Shown here: positions 17,978 through 27,170 of the stretch, one piece after another | Position numbering within the stretch: position 1 is the stretch's first letter | Layout of the letters: every line of letters starts with the position of its first letter | Assembly: GCF_034009455.1 (NCBI RefSeq) | Contig: NZ_CP125380.1 | Coordinates: 3,733,501-3,797,500 of the forward strand | Length of the DNA: 64,000 nt | Source: Pseudomonas sp. P5_109 | GTDB taxonomy: Bacteria > Pseudomonadota > Gammaproteobacteria > Pseudomonadales > Pseudomonadaceae | Reading direction: 5' to 3' | Translations under genes and position numbers: made by a program | The notes under the pieces: generated by a model | The model's input: only the letters and a program-made list of their open reading frames with translations | Databases searched by the model: none | What the model was told of the DNA's origin: nothing

Positions 17978-18502
17978 ATCGCCAGCGATCAGGCAATACG
18001 AACGGAACTGAACCAGCATCTGGCGCGTTTATGGCGCTACGGCCTGCTGTTGTCCCGACAACGGCATATCGCCGATGACCTGGTGCAGGCCACGTGTGTG
18101 CGAGCGCTGGAGCGGGCCGCTCAATTCGTGCCGGGAACGCGCATGGACCGCTGGCTGCTGAGCATTCTGCATTCGATCTGGCTCAATGAAGTCCGCGCCC
18201 AGCGAGTGCGTCAGGGGCAAGGCCAGGTGGATGCCGATCAGGCCTTGTCGTTCGATGGCGAATCCGTGGCCCAGACCCACGTGTTGGCGGCACAGGTCAT
18301 CCGCCGCGTCGATGCGTTGCCCGAGGCCCAGCGCGAAACGGTGTTTCTCGCCTACGTCGAAGGCCTGTCCTATCGCGAAGTCGCCGATGTGCTGCAAGTG
18401 CCCATCGGCACGGTCATGAGTCGCCTGGCTGCCGCCCGGGCGAAACTGGCCGAATATCCACCATTGCACACGGTGCCCCACCCTTACCGAGGAGAACATT
18501 GA
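17978..18502 (+). CDS. ECF-type RNA polymerase sigma factor, apparent ATC start
   Basis: About 174 residues if begun at the ATC at 17978, which sits 5 nt after a GGAGG. Region 2 (about residues 18-46, LWRYGLLLSRQRHIADDLVQ) and region 4 (about 110-160, LPEAQRETVFLAYVEGLSY then TVMSRLAAARAKL) are both clear. No ATG, GTG or TTG lies in frame before 18050. A start at the TTG there would remove the first half of region 2, so a non-canonical ATC start (or a mutated start) is the better reading. It is followed by its anti-sigma gene with a TGATG overlap. Confidence 0.8.
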   Translation: MASDQAIRTELNQHLARLWRYGLLLSRQRHIADDLVQATCVRALERAAQFVPGTRMDRWLLSILHSIWLNEVRAQRVRQGQGQVDADQALSFDGESVAQTHVLAAQVIRRVDALPEAQRETVFLAYVEGLSYREVADVLQVPIGTVMSRLAAARAKLAEYPPLHTVPHPYRGEH

Positions 18503-19263
18503 TGAACGCGAAACCCTCGGACGAACAACTGGTGGCTTACCTCGACAACCAACTCGATGCCGAGCAGCGCTCGCGCATCGACGCGGCCCTCATTGCCGAC
18601 CCGATGCTCGGCCTGCGCCTGCAATGGCTGGACCGCAGCAGCCTGCCATTCAAGGACGCCTACGATGAACTGGCCCGGCAGGCGCCGGTGGATCGTCTGC
18701 AAGGCATGCTCGCCACGCTGCCTTCGCCCGCCCGCCCCGGACTCAATCGGCGCTGGTTCCTGGCCGCCGCGGCCGGGCTGCTGGCCGGTGGCGTGCTGGC
18801 GGACCGTTTGTTCCTCGGCTGGCAAGCGAGTCAGCAGACACATAACTGGCGCGGCCTGGTGGCCGATTACATGGCGCTCTACGTGCCGGAAACCCTGGAT
18901 CACCTGCCCGGTGATGAAGCCACCCAACGGGCACAACTGCGGACCATCGATGCGCGCCTGGGCCTCGACCTCGCGCTGGCCAAACTGAGCCTGCCCCATG
19001 CCGAGTTCAAGCGCGCGCAAATCCTCGAGTACGACGGCGCGCCCATCGCCCAGATCACCTACCTTGATCCCGCGCACGGCCCCATGGCGCTGTGCGTTAC
19101 CCGCTCCAACAGCGGCAGCCGGCATTTAGCCCGGGAACAGCGGCGCGAACTGAACATCGTGTATTGGGCTGACAAGGAACACGCCTGGATGCTGATCGGG
19201 CATCAGCCGATGACGGACCTGGAGGAGATGGCCACGCTGTTGCAAGGTCGGCTGACCACTTGA
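18502..19263 (+). CDS. Transmembrane anti-sigma factor
   Basis: 253 residues. Residues 1-50 form the cytoplasmic anti-sigma helix bundle (SDEQLVAYLDNQLDAEQRSR). Residues about 84-101 form one membrane span that begins RRWFLAAAAG, a twin-arginine-like start. The rest is periplasmic. There is no zinc-binding HxxxCxxC motif. The ATG overlaps the sigma-factor stop by one base (TGATG), with GGAG upstream, which keeps both products in balance. Its signal is unknown; the TPR protein may be involved. Confidence 0.87.
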   Translation: MNAKPSDEQLVAYLDNQLDAEQRSRIDAALIADPMLGLRLQWLDRSSLPFKDAYDELARQAPVDRLQGMLATLPSPARPGLNRRWFLAAAAGLLAGGVLADRLFLGWQASQQTHNWRGLVADYMALYVPETLDHLPGDEATQRAQLRTIDARLGLDLALAKLSLPHAEFKRAQILEYDGAPIAQITYLDPAHGPMALCVTRSNSGSRHLAREQRRELNIVYWADKEHAWMLIGHQPMTDLEEMATLLQGRLTT

Positions 19264-19308
19264 TAGGGCGACACCGGCACGCGGGGTAGTGAAAGGCCCC
19301 GCAGTTCG

Positions 19309-19584
19309 TCATGCTCTCCAGCTGTCGACGCCCGACTTCTCAAGGCCATAAGCCTTTGGCGGCTCTCCACTCGTCCCTTTCGCCATCGTATATTTCACCG
19401 CATCGCCCACCAGGAAACAGGCGTTTCCCTCTGCGGTCAGGTTGGGCCCGATCCTGATGGCCACGGTGCTGAAGCCACCATCAGGCCTGACCATCGCAAA
19501 CTTGGTCGACAGGCTTTCGACCTTGACGTCCCTGATTGCACTGATCGTACCCTGCCCGCTGGTTTTTATTGTTGGCGCGCTCAT
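19309..19584 (-). CDS. Small protein of unknown function
   Basis: 91 residues from the ATG at 19584, which has GGAGGAG 7 nt upstream. No signal peptide or membrane segment. The sequence looks like a small beta-rich domain (ISAIRDVKVESLSTKFAMV, VAIRIGPNLTAEG). I do not recognise the family. Convergent with the anti-sigma gene and followed upstream by the two-component system. Confidence 0.6.
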   Translation of the reverse strand: MSAPTIKTSGQGTISAIRDVKVESLSTKFAMVRPDGGFSTVAIRIGPNLTAEGNACFLVGDAVKYTMAKGTSGEPPKAYGLEKSGVDSWRA

Positions 19585-19695
19585 TCGTCTCCTCCAGCCT
19601 TGCTGCCTTCTCCTGACGTTGCAGACTAATGAAACGCGCAAGTGCAGCGTCTTGCTACTGTAAAACCTGACAGATGATGCTGCCGCTTGTCGTAA

Positions 19696-20997
19696 TCAAG
19701 CCGAAGGCGGCAACCACAAGCGAAACCGCGCCCCGCCCAGCGGCGAGGCTTCCACCGTCAGCGTGCCGCCCTGGGCCTCCAGTGCGCGGCGGCTGATTGC
19801 CAGCCCCAGGCCGAAGCCACCGGTGGCGCGGTCGCGGCTGCGGTCGAGGCGGTAGAAGGGTTCGAAAATCCGCTCGCGCTCGTCGTCCGGAATGCCGATG
19901 CCGTCATCGTCGACCCAGATCTCACAGCCGCCGGCGTAGACCTGCACACCGATCTGGATACGCTTCTCGCAATAGCGCATGGCGTTGCGCAGCAGGTTTT
20001 GCAGGGCGCGGGCCGTCAGGCGCGGGTCCAGGCTGAAGCGTTCGAGCTGACCATGGAGCAGCACGTCGATGACGATTTCCGGGGACTCCATTTCTTCGTC
20101 GACGCTGCCAAGAATGCTGTCGATGAACTCATCCAGCGACACCTCGACCTGTTCCAGTAGCCGCGCCGGGTTTTGCAGGCGACTGTAGGACAGCAGCTCC
20201 AGCACCAGCTCATCGAGTTCCCGAATGTGCGCCACCAGGCTTTGCAGGCGCTCACGACTGGCTGCCGGCAAGTCGTCCGAGAGCGCCAGCGCCAAGCCGA
20301 AATCCAGGCGCGTCAGCGGCGTGCGCAACTCGTGGGACACCGCATTGAGCAAATCGCGCTGCTGGTTGAGCAGGTTCTCGATATCGCCGGCCATGGTGTC
20401 GAACACACTGGCCAGGCTGCCGATGTTGGAACTCGGGGAAATTTGCGTGCGCTCGCCCAGATGGCCCTTGCCAAAGCGTTCGGCCGCACCCTTGAGGCGC
20501 TCCAGGTCACGCCAGTGCGGGCGCAGCCACAACAACAGGCACGCGAGCATGGTCGCGCCGATCAGTACGTTGATGCTCCAGTACAACAGGTTGACGTCCA
20601 GCGGGTCCGGCGGCACCACCATTTGCACCACGGTGCGCTCGTTCAGCGGCGCGACCGCCAGCGTGCGCCAACCCCAGTCGCCCACGCGCACGACGTTCTC
20701 GCCGCGCTGCAAACGCTGCTGCTCATCGGGTGTCAGGCCGCTGTCGTCATTGCTGCTGAGCACGATGTGCAGCGGATTGAAGTCCTTGTCCATCTCCGCG
20801 GCCAGGGCCTGCCACTGCTCGGTCGGAACCGCGTGAAACTGTTTGACGATCAGCGTTTGCAAACCGCGCGAGTAATCGAGGTTGTAGGTCACAAAGCGCT
20901 CGTGGAACACCTTGACCACCAGATCCGGCACCAGGTAAATCGCGGCGCTGAAGGAAACGATGGTCACCAGATACAGACGAAAGAGGATTCTGAACAT
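19696..20997 (-). CDS. Sensor histidine kinase (RstB-like)
   Basis: 433 residues from the ATG at 20997, 4 nt after the response-regulator stop. It has two membrane spans (about 5-24 and 141-158) around a periplasmic sensor, then a HAMP, and a dimerisation box with phospho-acceptor His222 (NAVSHELRTPLTRLDFG). An ATP-binding domain follows with N box (ALQNLLRNAMRYC), G1 (DDGIGIPDD) and G2 (GFGLGLAIS). The H-box sequence resembles RstB/CpxA-type kinases. It is divergent from an RND pump, its likely target. Confidence 0.93.
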   Translation of the reverse strand: MFRILFRLYLVTIVSFSAAIYLVPDLVVKVFHERFVTYNLDYSRGLQTLIVKQFHAVPTEQWQALAAEMDKDFNPLHIVLSSNDDSGLTPDEQQRLQRGENVVRVGDWGWRTLAVAPLNERTVVQMVVPPDPLDVNLLYWSINVLIGATMLACLLLWLRPHWRDLERLKGAAERFGKGHLGERTQISPSSNIGSLASVFDTMAGDIENLLNQQRDLLNAVSHELRTPLTRLDFGLALALSDDLPAASRERLQSLVAHIRELDELVLELLSYSRLQNPARLLEQVEVSLDEFIDSILGSVDEEMESPEIVIDVLLHGQLERFSLDPRLTARALQNLLRNAMRYCEKRIQIGVQVYAGGCEIWVDDDGIGIPDDERERIFEPFYRLDRSRDRATGGFGLGLAISRRALEAQGGTLTVEASPLGGARFRLWLPPSA

Positions 20998-21001
20998 CGG
21001 C

Positions 21002-21703
21002 TCAGCATTCCCATTCGGAACGACTGAACAGGTAGCCCTTGCCCCACACGGTCTTGATCTTGCGCGCTTCGCCGGCGTGGTCGTCGAACTTGCGCCGCAA
21101 TTTGGAAATCGCCACGTCCACCGAACGGTCAGTGCCATTGAATTCGATGCCGCGCAGGCGTTGCAGGATCTGGTCGCGGCTCAACACTTCACCGGCATGC
21201 CGGGCCAGCACCACCAGCAGGTTGTACTCACCGCTGGACAGCTCCACCAGTTGCTCGCGCCAGGTGACGGTGCGTTCGGACAGGTCGATGCACAGGTTGC
21301 CCATCAGAATGCGGTCGTTGGCGGTCTGCGGCTCGCTGAGGCTGCTGCGGCGCAACAGGGTCCGCACCCGGGCCAGCAACACCCGCGGCTCACAGGGTTT
21401 GGTCACGTAGTCGTCGGCGCCCATTTCCAGGCCCAGGACCTGGTCATGACTGTCGTCCCGGGCGGTGAGCATCAGGATCGGCAAAGTCGCCGAATCGGCG
21501 CGCAGCAGGCGACAGACCTGCAAGCCGTCGAGGCCGGGCAGCATCAGGTCGAGGATCACCAGGTCCGGCGGATTGAGCCGCGCACGTTCGCGCACATGGT
21601 CACCGCGACCGATCACGCTGACGGAATAACCGTTGCGTTCCAGGTAGCTGGCAATCAGTTCGGCGAGGGCGGTGTCGTCTTCGACCAGGAGGATGTTGGG
21701 CAT
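21002..21703 (-). CDS. OmpR-family response regulator (RstA-like)
   Basis: 233 residues: receiver domain with acidic pair Glu8/Asp9-Asp10, phospho-acceptor Asp52 (VILDLMLPGLDG), Thr80 and Lys102, then a winged-helix DNA-binding domain (about 130-230; RSVDVAISKLRRKFDD and KTVWGKGYLF). Translationally close to the kinase gene. It faces the RND adaptor gene across 280 bases, so activation or repression of the pump is likely. Confidence 0.94.
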   Translation of the reverse strand: MPNILLVEDDTALAELIASYLERNGYSVSVIGRGDHVRERARLNPPDLVILDLMLPGLDGLQVCRLLRADSATLPILMLTARDDSHDQVLGLEMGADDYVTKPCEPRVLLARVRTLLRRSSLSEPQTANDRILMGNLCIDLSERTVTWREQLVELSSGEYNLLVVLARHAGEVLSRDQILQRLRGIEFNGTDRSVDVAISKLRRKFDDHAGEARKIKTVWGKGYLFSRSEWEC

Positions 21704-21740
21704 GGGGTGTTTCCAGAAAGTGCTGTGGCGCCTGGTCCGG

Positions 21741-21840
21741 CCCTATCGCTGGCAGCCAGCTCCTACAGTGGTGGGTGGTGTTCACATTCTTTGTGGTCAC
21801 ATCCAATCCCTGTAGGAGCTGGCTTGCCAGCGATAGCGGT
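21741..21840. repeat. REPIN between response regulator and RND adaptor
   Basis: CTATCGCTGGCAGCCAGCTCCTACA and TGTAGGAGCTGGCTTGCCAGCG arms (inverted order relative to other copies) separated by about 40 nt. It lies in the divergent promoter region. Confidence 0.85.
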
Positions 21841-21983
21841 CTGACAGGTGCAATAGAAATCAAGGACTGAAGGATATACGCCCTCACTCGTTCCTGAGTA
21901 AAACCCTTACACAATTTCACACAGCACCAACAAAGCTTCACCGCTACCCTCGCCAGCGCCCGGTAGCATGCCGGGAGTCTTTA

Positions 21984-23153
21984 ATGGGGTACTACATGTC
22001 GAAGAATCTGCTTGCCAGGCTCAGTCTGATTGCTCTGGCGTTGACACTGGGCGCGTGTGACAAATCCTCGAACGCCGAGGAACAGGCACCGCTGGCCACG
22101 GTGCGCATCGAAACCATCGAAGCGCGGCCACTGACCATCAGCAGCGAACTGAGCGGGCGGATTGCCGCACCGCGCATGGCCGAAGTGCGCGCCCGCGTGG
22201 CCGGCGTGGTCTTGCAGCGGACCTTCCGTGAAGGCAGTGACGTGAAACAGGGCGATGTCTTGTTCCGCATCGACCCGGCGCCGTTCAAGGCCGACCTGGA
22301 CAGCGCCGAAGCAGCGTTGCGCAAGGCCGAGGCCAACGCGTTCCAGGCCCGTTTGCAGGAGCAACGCTACGCCCAGTTGATCGACGACAAGGCCATCAGC
22401 GGCCAGGACTACGACAACGCCCGGGCCAACGCACGGCAGACTGCCGCCGACGTCGCCGCCAATAAAGCTGCCGTGGAACGAGCGAAACTGAACCTCGGCT
22501 ACGCCACCGTCACCGCGCCGATTTCCGGTCGTATCGGCCGCGCACTGGTCACCGAAGGCGCATTGGTGGGACAGAACGAAACCACGCCCCTGGCGCTGAT
22601 TCAGCAACTGAACCCGATTCATGCCGACCTGACCCAGTCCACCCGCGAACTCAACGAACTGCGCCGGGCCTTCCGTTCCGGCCAGCTGCAGCAGGTCGGC
22701 CAGGGCCAGGCCAAGGCCACGTTGATTCAGGATGACGGCAGCCTCTATCCCCTGCCGGGCAAACTGCTGTTCAGCGACATTACCGTCGACCCGGGCACCG
22801 GCCAGATCATCCTGCGCAGCGAGTTCCCCAACCCCGACCTCGACCTGCTGCCCGGCAGTTTCGTGCGCGTGCGCCTGGAACAGGCGGTCAACCAGCAGGG
22901 CATCAGCGTGCCGCAACGGGCCGTCCAGCGCGACAGCGCCGGCATCGCCCAGGTGTTGCTGCTCGACTCTGAGCAGCGAGTCGGGCAGCAACCGGTCGAG
23001 CTCGGCGCCGTGCAAAACGATCGCTGGATTGTCACCGGCGGCCTGAAGGCTGGCGACCGCATCGTCATCGAGGGCCTGCAGCACGCCCGCCCCGGCGAGA
23101 AAGTGCAGATCGACGACACCCCTCTTCCACTCGCCCAGGTGACTGGTCAGTAA
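21984..23153 (+). CDS. RND efflux periplasmic adaptor lipoprotein
   Basis: 389 residues. Signal peptide with lipobox LGAC and Cys25 as lipid anchor, then beta-barrel, lipoyl (RARVAGVVLQRTFREG and VTAPISGRIG halves) and alpha-hairpin regions typical of MexA/MexE/AcrA membrane-fusion proteins. ATG 21984 follows GGGAG by 6 nt; an in-frame ATG four codons later is an alternative start. It is followed after 15 nt by the pump gene; no outer-membrane channel gene is present, so it would have to use one encoded elsewhere such as OprM. Confidence 0.94.
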   Translation: MGYYMSKNLLARLSLIALALTLGACDKSSNAEEQAPLATVRIETIEARPLTISSELSGRIAAPRMAEVRARVAGVVLQRTFREGSDVKQGDVLFRIDPAPFKADLDSAEAALRKAEANAFQARLQEQRYAQLIDDKAISGQDYDNARANARQTAADVAANKAAVERAKLNLGYATVTAPISGRIGRALVTEGALVGQNETTPLALIQQLNPIHADLTQSTRELNELRRAFRSGQLQQVGQGQAKATLIQDDGSLYPLPGKLLFSDITVDPGTGQIILRSEFPNPDLDLLPGSFVRVRLEQAVNQQGISVPQRAVQRDSAGIAQVLLLDSEQRVGQQPVELGAVQNDRWIVTGGLKAGDRIVIEGLQHARPGEKVQIDDTPLPLAQVTGQ

Positions 23154-23168
23154 GCAGGACGCTTTTTT

Positions 23169-26100
23169 ATGCCGCAGTTTTTTATCGACCGCCCGGTGTT
23201 CGCCTGGGTGGTTGCCCTGTTCATCCTGCTGGCCGGTGCGCTGGCCATTCCGCAACTGCCGGTGGCGCAATACCCCGATGTGGCGCCGCCGCAAATCGAA
23301 ATCTATGCCGTGTACCCGGGCGCTTCGGCGCAAACCGTGGACGAAAGCGTGGTCAGCCTGATCGAGGAAGAACTCAACGGCGCCGATCACCTGTTGTATT
23401 TCGAATCCCAGAGCAGCCTCGGCAGCGCGACCATCAAGGCCACCTTCCAGCCGGGCACCAACCCGGAGCTGGCCCAGGTAGACGTGCAGAACCGCCTCAA
23501 AGCCGTGGAGTCACGGCTGCCGCAAGCGGTGATCCAGCAAGGTTTGCAGGTGGAGAAAGTCTCCTCCGGTTTCCTGCTGCTGATCACCCTGACCTCCAGC
23601 GACGGCAAACTCGACGACGTGGCGCTCAGTGATTACCTGGCGCGCAACGTGATGAACGAGATCAAGCGTCTGGACGGCGTCGGCAAGGCGCAGTTGTACG
23701 GCGCCGAACGGGCGATGCGGATCTGGATCGACCCGCAGAAACTGCTCGCGTTCAACCTGACGCCGGCGGACGTCAATACCGCCATCATCGCGCAAAACGC
23801 CCAGGTGTCGGCCGGCAGCATCGGCGATCTGCCGACCCGCACCACCCAGGAAATCACCGCGACCATTCTGGTCAAGGGTCAGTTGTCGACGCCTGAGGAG
23901 TTTGCCGACATCGTCCTCAAGGCCAACCCGGACGGTTCGACCGTGCGCATCAGCGATGTGGCGCGGGTCGAGATCGGTAGCCAGGAATACCAGTTTTCCA
24001 CGCGCCTGAACGGCAAACCGTCCACCGCCGTCGCCGTGCAGTTGTCGCCTGGCGCCAATGCGCTGAACACCGCGACCCTGGTGCGGGCGAAGATGGATGA
24101 ACTCAAGCGCTACTTCCCGGCGAACGTCGAGTATTCGATCCCGTACGACACCTCGCCCTTCGTCAAGGTTTCGATCACCAAGGTGGTCTACACCCTCGGC
24201 GAGGCGATGCTGCTGGTGTTCGCGGTGATGTTCCTGTTCCTGCAGAACATTCGCTACACGCTGATTCCGACCCTGGTGGTGCCGGTGGCGTTGATGGGCA
24301 CCTTTGCGACGATGCTGGCGCTGGGGTTTTCGATCAACGTGCTGACCATGTTCGGCATGGTGCTGGCCATCGGCATTCTGGTGGACGACGCCATCGTGGT
24401 GGTGGAGAACGTCGAGCGGATCATGGCTACCGAGGGCTTGTCGCCCAAGGAAGCGACGCGCAAGGCCATGCAGCAGATCACCGGGGCCATCATCGGCATC
24501 ACCCTGGTGCTGGTCGCGGTGTTCATTCCGATGGCGTTCATGCAAGGCTCGGTCGGGGTGATCTACCAGCAGTTCTCGCTGTCGATGGCCACCTCGATCC
24601 TGTTTTCGGCGTTCCTCGCCCTGACCTTGACCCCAGCCCTGTGCGCGACGTTGCTCAAGCCGATCGCCAAAGGCGAGCACCACGAAAAGACCGGGTTCTT
24701 CGGCTGGTTCAATCGCGGCTTCGAGCGACTGACCGAGCGTTATCAGGGGTGGGTGGCCTATGCGTTGAAACGCACCGGGCGCTACCTGCTGATCTACGGC
24801 GTGCTGCTGATCGGCCTGGGCGTGGCCTTCAGTCGCTTGCCCTCGTCGTTTTTGCCGGTGGAAGACCAGGGTTACACCATCACCGACATCCAGTTGCCAC
24901 CGGGCGCGAGCAAGAACCGCACGGTGCAGGTGGCCGAACAGGTCGAAGCGCACAACGCCGGCGAACCGGGCATCCGCGACAGCGTGGTGATCCTCGGCTT
25001 CAGCTTCTCCGGCAGCGGGCAGAATGCGGCGCTGGCGTTCAGCACGCTCAAGGACTGGTCCGAGCGCGGCAGCGACGACTCGGCGGCTTCGATTGCCGAC
25101 CGGGCCAACGTCGCCCTCAGCCAGATCAAGGACGCAGTGACCTTTGCCGTACTGCCGCCGCCCGTGGATGGCTTGGGTACGTCCAGCGGCTTCGAGTTCC
25201 GCCTGCAGGATCGCGGCGGCCTCGGTCATGAGCAGTTGATGGCGGCCCGCACCGGGTTACTCGCCGCGGCGGAAAAAAGTCCGATCCTGATGAACGTGCG
25301 CGAAAGCGCCCTGGCCGAAGCGCCGCAGGTGCAACTGATCGTCGACCGCAAGCAGGCCAACGCGCTGGGGGTGTCCTTTGCCGATGTCGGCAACGTGCTG
25401 TCCACGGCCGTGGGCTCGGCCTACATCAACGACTTCCCCAATCAGGGGCGGATGCAGCGCGTGGTGGTCCAGGCCGAGGGCGATCAGCGCAGCCAGGTGG
25501 AAGACCTGCTGAAGATTCACGTGCGCAACACCCACGGGAAAATGGTGCCGTTGTCGGCCTTCGTGCAGGCCAAATGGACCCAGGGCCCGGCGCAGTTGAC
25601 CCGCTACAACGGCTACCCGGCGATCAGCATTTCCGGTGAGCCGACGCCAGGCCACAGCACCGGCGAGGCCATGGCCGAGATCGAGCGGCTGGTGGCGCAA
25701 GGACCGGCGGGCCTGGGCCAGGAATGGACCGGGTTGTCGTTGCAGGAACGCTTGTCCGGCAGCCAGGCACCGATCCTGCTGGGGCTGTCGCTGTTGATCG
25801 TGTTCCTGTGCCTGGCGGCGTTGTACGAGAGCTGGTCGATCCCGACCTCGGTGTTGCTGGTGGTGCCGCTGGGTGTGCTCGGTGCGGTGCTGGCCGTGAC
25901 CCTGCGCGGAATGCCCAACGACGTGTTCTTCAAGGTCGGGCTGATCACCATCATCGGCCTGTCGGCGAAGAACGCGATCCTGATCATCGAGTTCGCCAAG
26001 AGCCTGTATGACGAAGGCCACGACCTGATCGACGCGACCCTGCAAGCCGCGCGCCTGCGGTTGCGGCCGATCGTCATGACCTCCCTGGCGTTCATCCTTG

Positions 26101-26267
26101 GCGTGGTGCCGCTGGCAATCGCGACGGGCGCCAGTTCGGCGAGCCAGCAGGCCATCGGCACCGGGGTGATCGGCGGGATGATCACGGCGACCCTGGCCGT
26201 GGTGTTCGTGCCGGTGTTTTTTGTGGTGGTGATGAAACTGGTGCGCAAGCGCCACAAAACCACCTGA
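23169..26267 (+). CDS. RND efflux pump, HAE1 family permease (AcrB/MexB type)
   Basis: 1032 residues with the twelve-helix RND layout and two large periplasmic loops. The proton-relay aspartates Asp406-Asp407 lie in TM4 (GILVDDAIVVVENVE), and a partner Lys lies in IIGLSAKNAILIIEFAK of TM10. The N-terminus (MPQFFIDRPVFAWVVALFIL) is typical of hydrophobe/amphiphile exporters. Inner membrane; expels drugs or toxic organic compounds in complex with the adaptor. Without a dedicated outer-membrane gene it resembles MexJK- or MexVW-type units. Substrates cannot be read from the sequence. Confidence 0.95.
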   Translation: MPQFFIDRPVFAWVVALFILLAGALAIPQLPVAQYPDVAPPQIEIYAVYPGASAQTVDESVVSLIEEELNGADHLLYFESQSSLGSATIKATFQPGTNPELAQVDVQNRLKAVESRLPQAVIQQGLQVEKVSSGFLLLITLTSSDGKLDDVALSDYLARNVMNEIKRLDGVGKAQLYGAERAMRIWIDPQKLLAFNLTPADVNTAIIAQNAQVSAGSIGDLPTRTTQEITATILVKGQLSTPEEFADIVLKANPDGSTVRISDVARVEIGSQEYQFSTRLNGKPSTAVAVQLSPGANALNTATLVRAKMDELKRYFPANVEYSIPYDTSPFVKVSITKVVYTLGEAMLLVFAVMFLFLQNIRYTLIPTLVVPVALMGTFATMLALGFSINVLTMFGMVLAIGILVDDAIVVVENVERIMATEGLSPKEATRKAMQQITGAIIGITLVLVAVFIPMAFMQGSVGVIYQQFSLSMATSILFSAFLALTLTPALCATLLKPIAKGEHHEKTGFFGWFNRGFERLTERYQGWVAYALKRTGRYLLIYGVLLIGLGVAFSRLPSSFLPVEDQGYTITDIQLPPGASKNRTVQVAEQVEAHNAGEPGIRDSVVILGFSFSGSGQNAALAFSTLKDWSERGSDDSAASIADRANVALSQIKDAVTFAVLPPPVDGLGTSSGFEFRLQDRGGLGHEQLMAARTGLLAAAEKSPILMNVRESALAEAPQVQLIVDRKQANALGVSFADVGNVLSTAVGSAYINDFPNQGRMQRVVVQAEGDQRSQVEDLLKIHVRNTHGKMVPLSAFVQAKWTQGPAQLTRYNGYPAISISGEPTPGHSTGEAMAEIERLVAQGPAGLGQEWTGLSLQERLSGSQAPILLGLSLLIVFLCLAALYESWSIPTSVLLVVPLGVLGAVLAVTLRGMPNDVFFKVGLITIIGLSAKNAILIIEFAKSLYDEGHDLIDATLQAARLRLRPIVMTSLAFILGVVPLAIATGASSASQQAIGTGVIGGMITATLAVVFVPVFFVVVMKLVRKRHKTT

Positions 26268-26285
26268 TCAACACCACTGTCCCAA

Positions 26286-26375
26286 TGTGGGAGCGGGCTT
26301 GCTCGCGAAAGCGCCGTGTCAGTCGACGATGATGGTGACTGACACGCAGCCTTCGCGAGCAAGCCCGCTCCCACA
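26286..26375. repeat. REPIN (TGTGGGAGCGGGCTTGCTCGCG family)
   Basis: Both arms intact, about 45 nt apart, 18 nt after the pump stop codon. Probably also acts as a 3'-end hairpin. Confidence 0.9.
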
Positions 26376-26452
26376 GGGGGGGCCTCATCGGTTTCAAGAT
26401 TGTGGTTACCTGGGCTAAGGTGTTGGCATAGCCCAAAGCCCATCGAGCCTCC

Positions 26453-27094
26453 ATGTCCTTCCTCACCCGCACCCACCCTCGCCTGTCCGCCGCCATCCTG
26501 CTGGGCATCGTGGTGGGCTTGCTGGTTCCGGCCGATTCGCCGATCAGCAAGATCCTCATCGGCTGGAATACCGGTGTCTGGGTCTACCTGCTGCTGATGG
26601 TCTGGCTCACTGTGCGTTCGAAAGCGACCGACGTGAAACGCATCGCCGAAATCGAAGACGAAAACGCCGGGCTGGTACTGGCGCTGGTGAGCATTGCGGC
26701 ACTGGCCAGCCTGGCGACCATCACCTTCGAACTGGCCGGCAGCAAAGACCTGGAAACCACGCGCAAGTTGATGCATTACGGCTTCACCGCGCTGACCGTT
26801 ATCGGCTCATGGCTGCTGATCGGGGTCATCTTCAGCCTGCATTACGCGCGGCTGTATTACCTCTGGGACGGCAAGGAGCCGGCGCTGCGTTTTGCCGAAG
26901 GGCTGACGTCCCCCAACTACTGGGACTTCCTGTACTTCTCGTTCACCATCGGCGTGGCGGTGCAAACCTCGGATGTCGGCGTCGCCACGCAGGGTATGCG
27001 CAAGATAGTGCTCGCGCAGTCGTTGATCGGTTTTTTGTTCAACACCGCCATTCTCGGGTTCTCGATCAACATCGCCGCGGGCCTGTTCGGCTGA
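26453..27094 (+). CDS. DUF1345 inner-membrane protein
   Basis: 213 residues with five predicted membrane spans. The C-terminal half carries the family hallmark [20 protein letters not shown], which resembles an ion-channel pore loop, and LMHYGFT. Function of DUF1345 is not established. Start ATG 26453 is preceded by a weak GAG site. Its neighbours (RND pump upstream, AraC regulator downstream) do not define a role. Confidence 0.88.
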   Translation: MSFLTRTHPRLSAAILLGIVVGLLVPADSPISKILIGWNTGVWVYLLLMVWLTVRSKATDVKRIAEIEDENAGLVLALVSIAALASLATITFELAGSKDLETTRKLMHYGFTALTVIGSWLLIGVIFSLHYARLYYLWDGKEPALRFAEGLTSPNYWDFLYFSFTIGVAVQTSDVGVATQGMRKIVLAQSLIGFLFNTAILGFSINIAAGLFG

Positions 27095-27170
27095 CGACTG
27101 CACAAACGTTCTAGGCATGGCCCTCGGTCCGGAGGTTAAATAGCCCGGTAAACCGTATCGCAGGTGCCCC

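Noticed and set aside
23511-25229. 572-codon minus-strand frame opposite the RND pump gene
   Set aside because: Antisense of a clear AcrB-type gene. The translation is repetitive in His, Arg and Gln and has no signal or motif.
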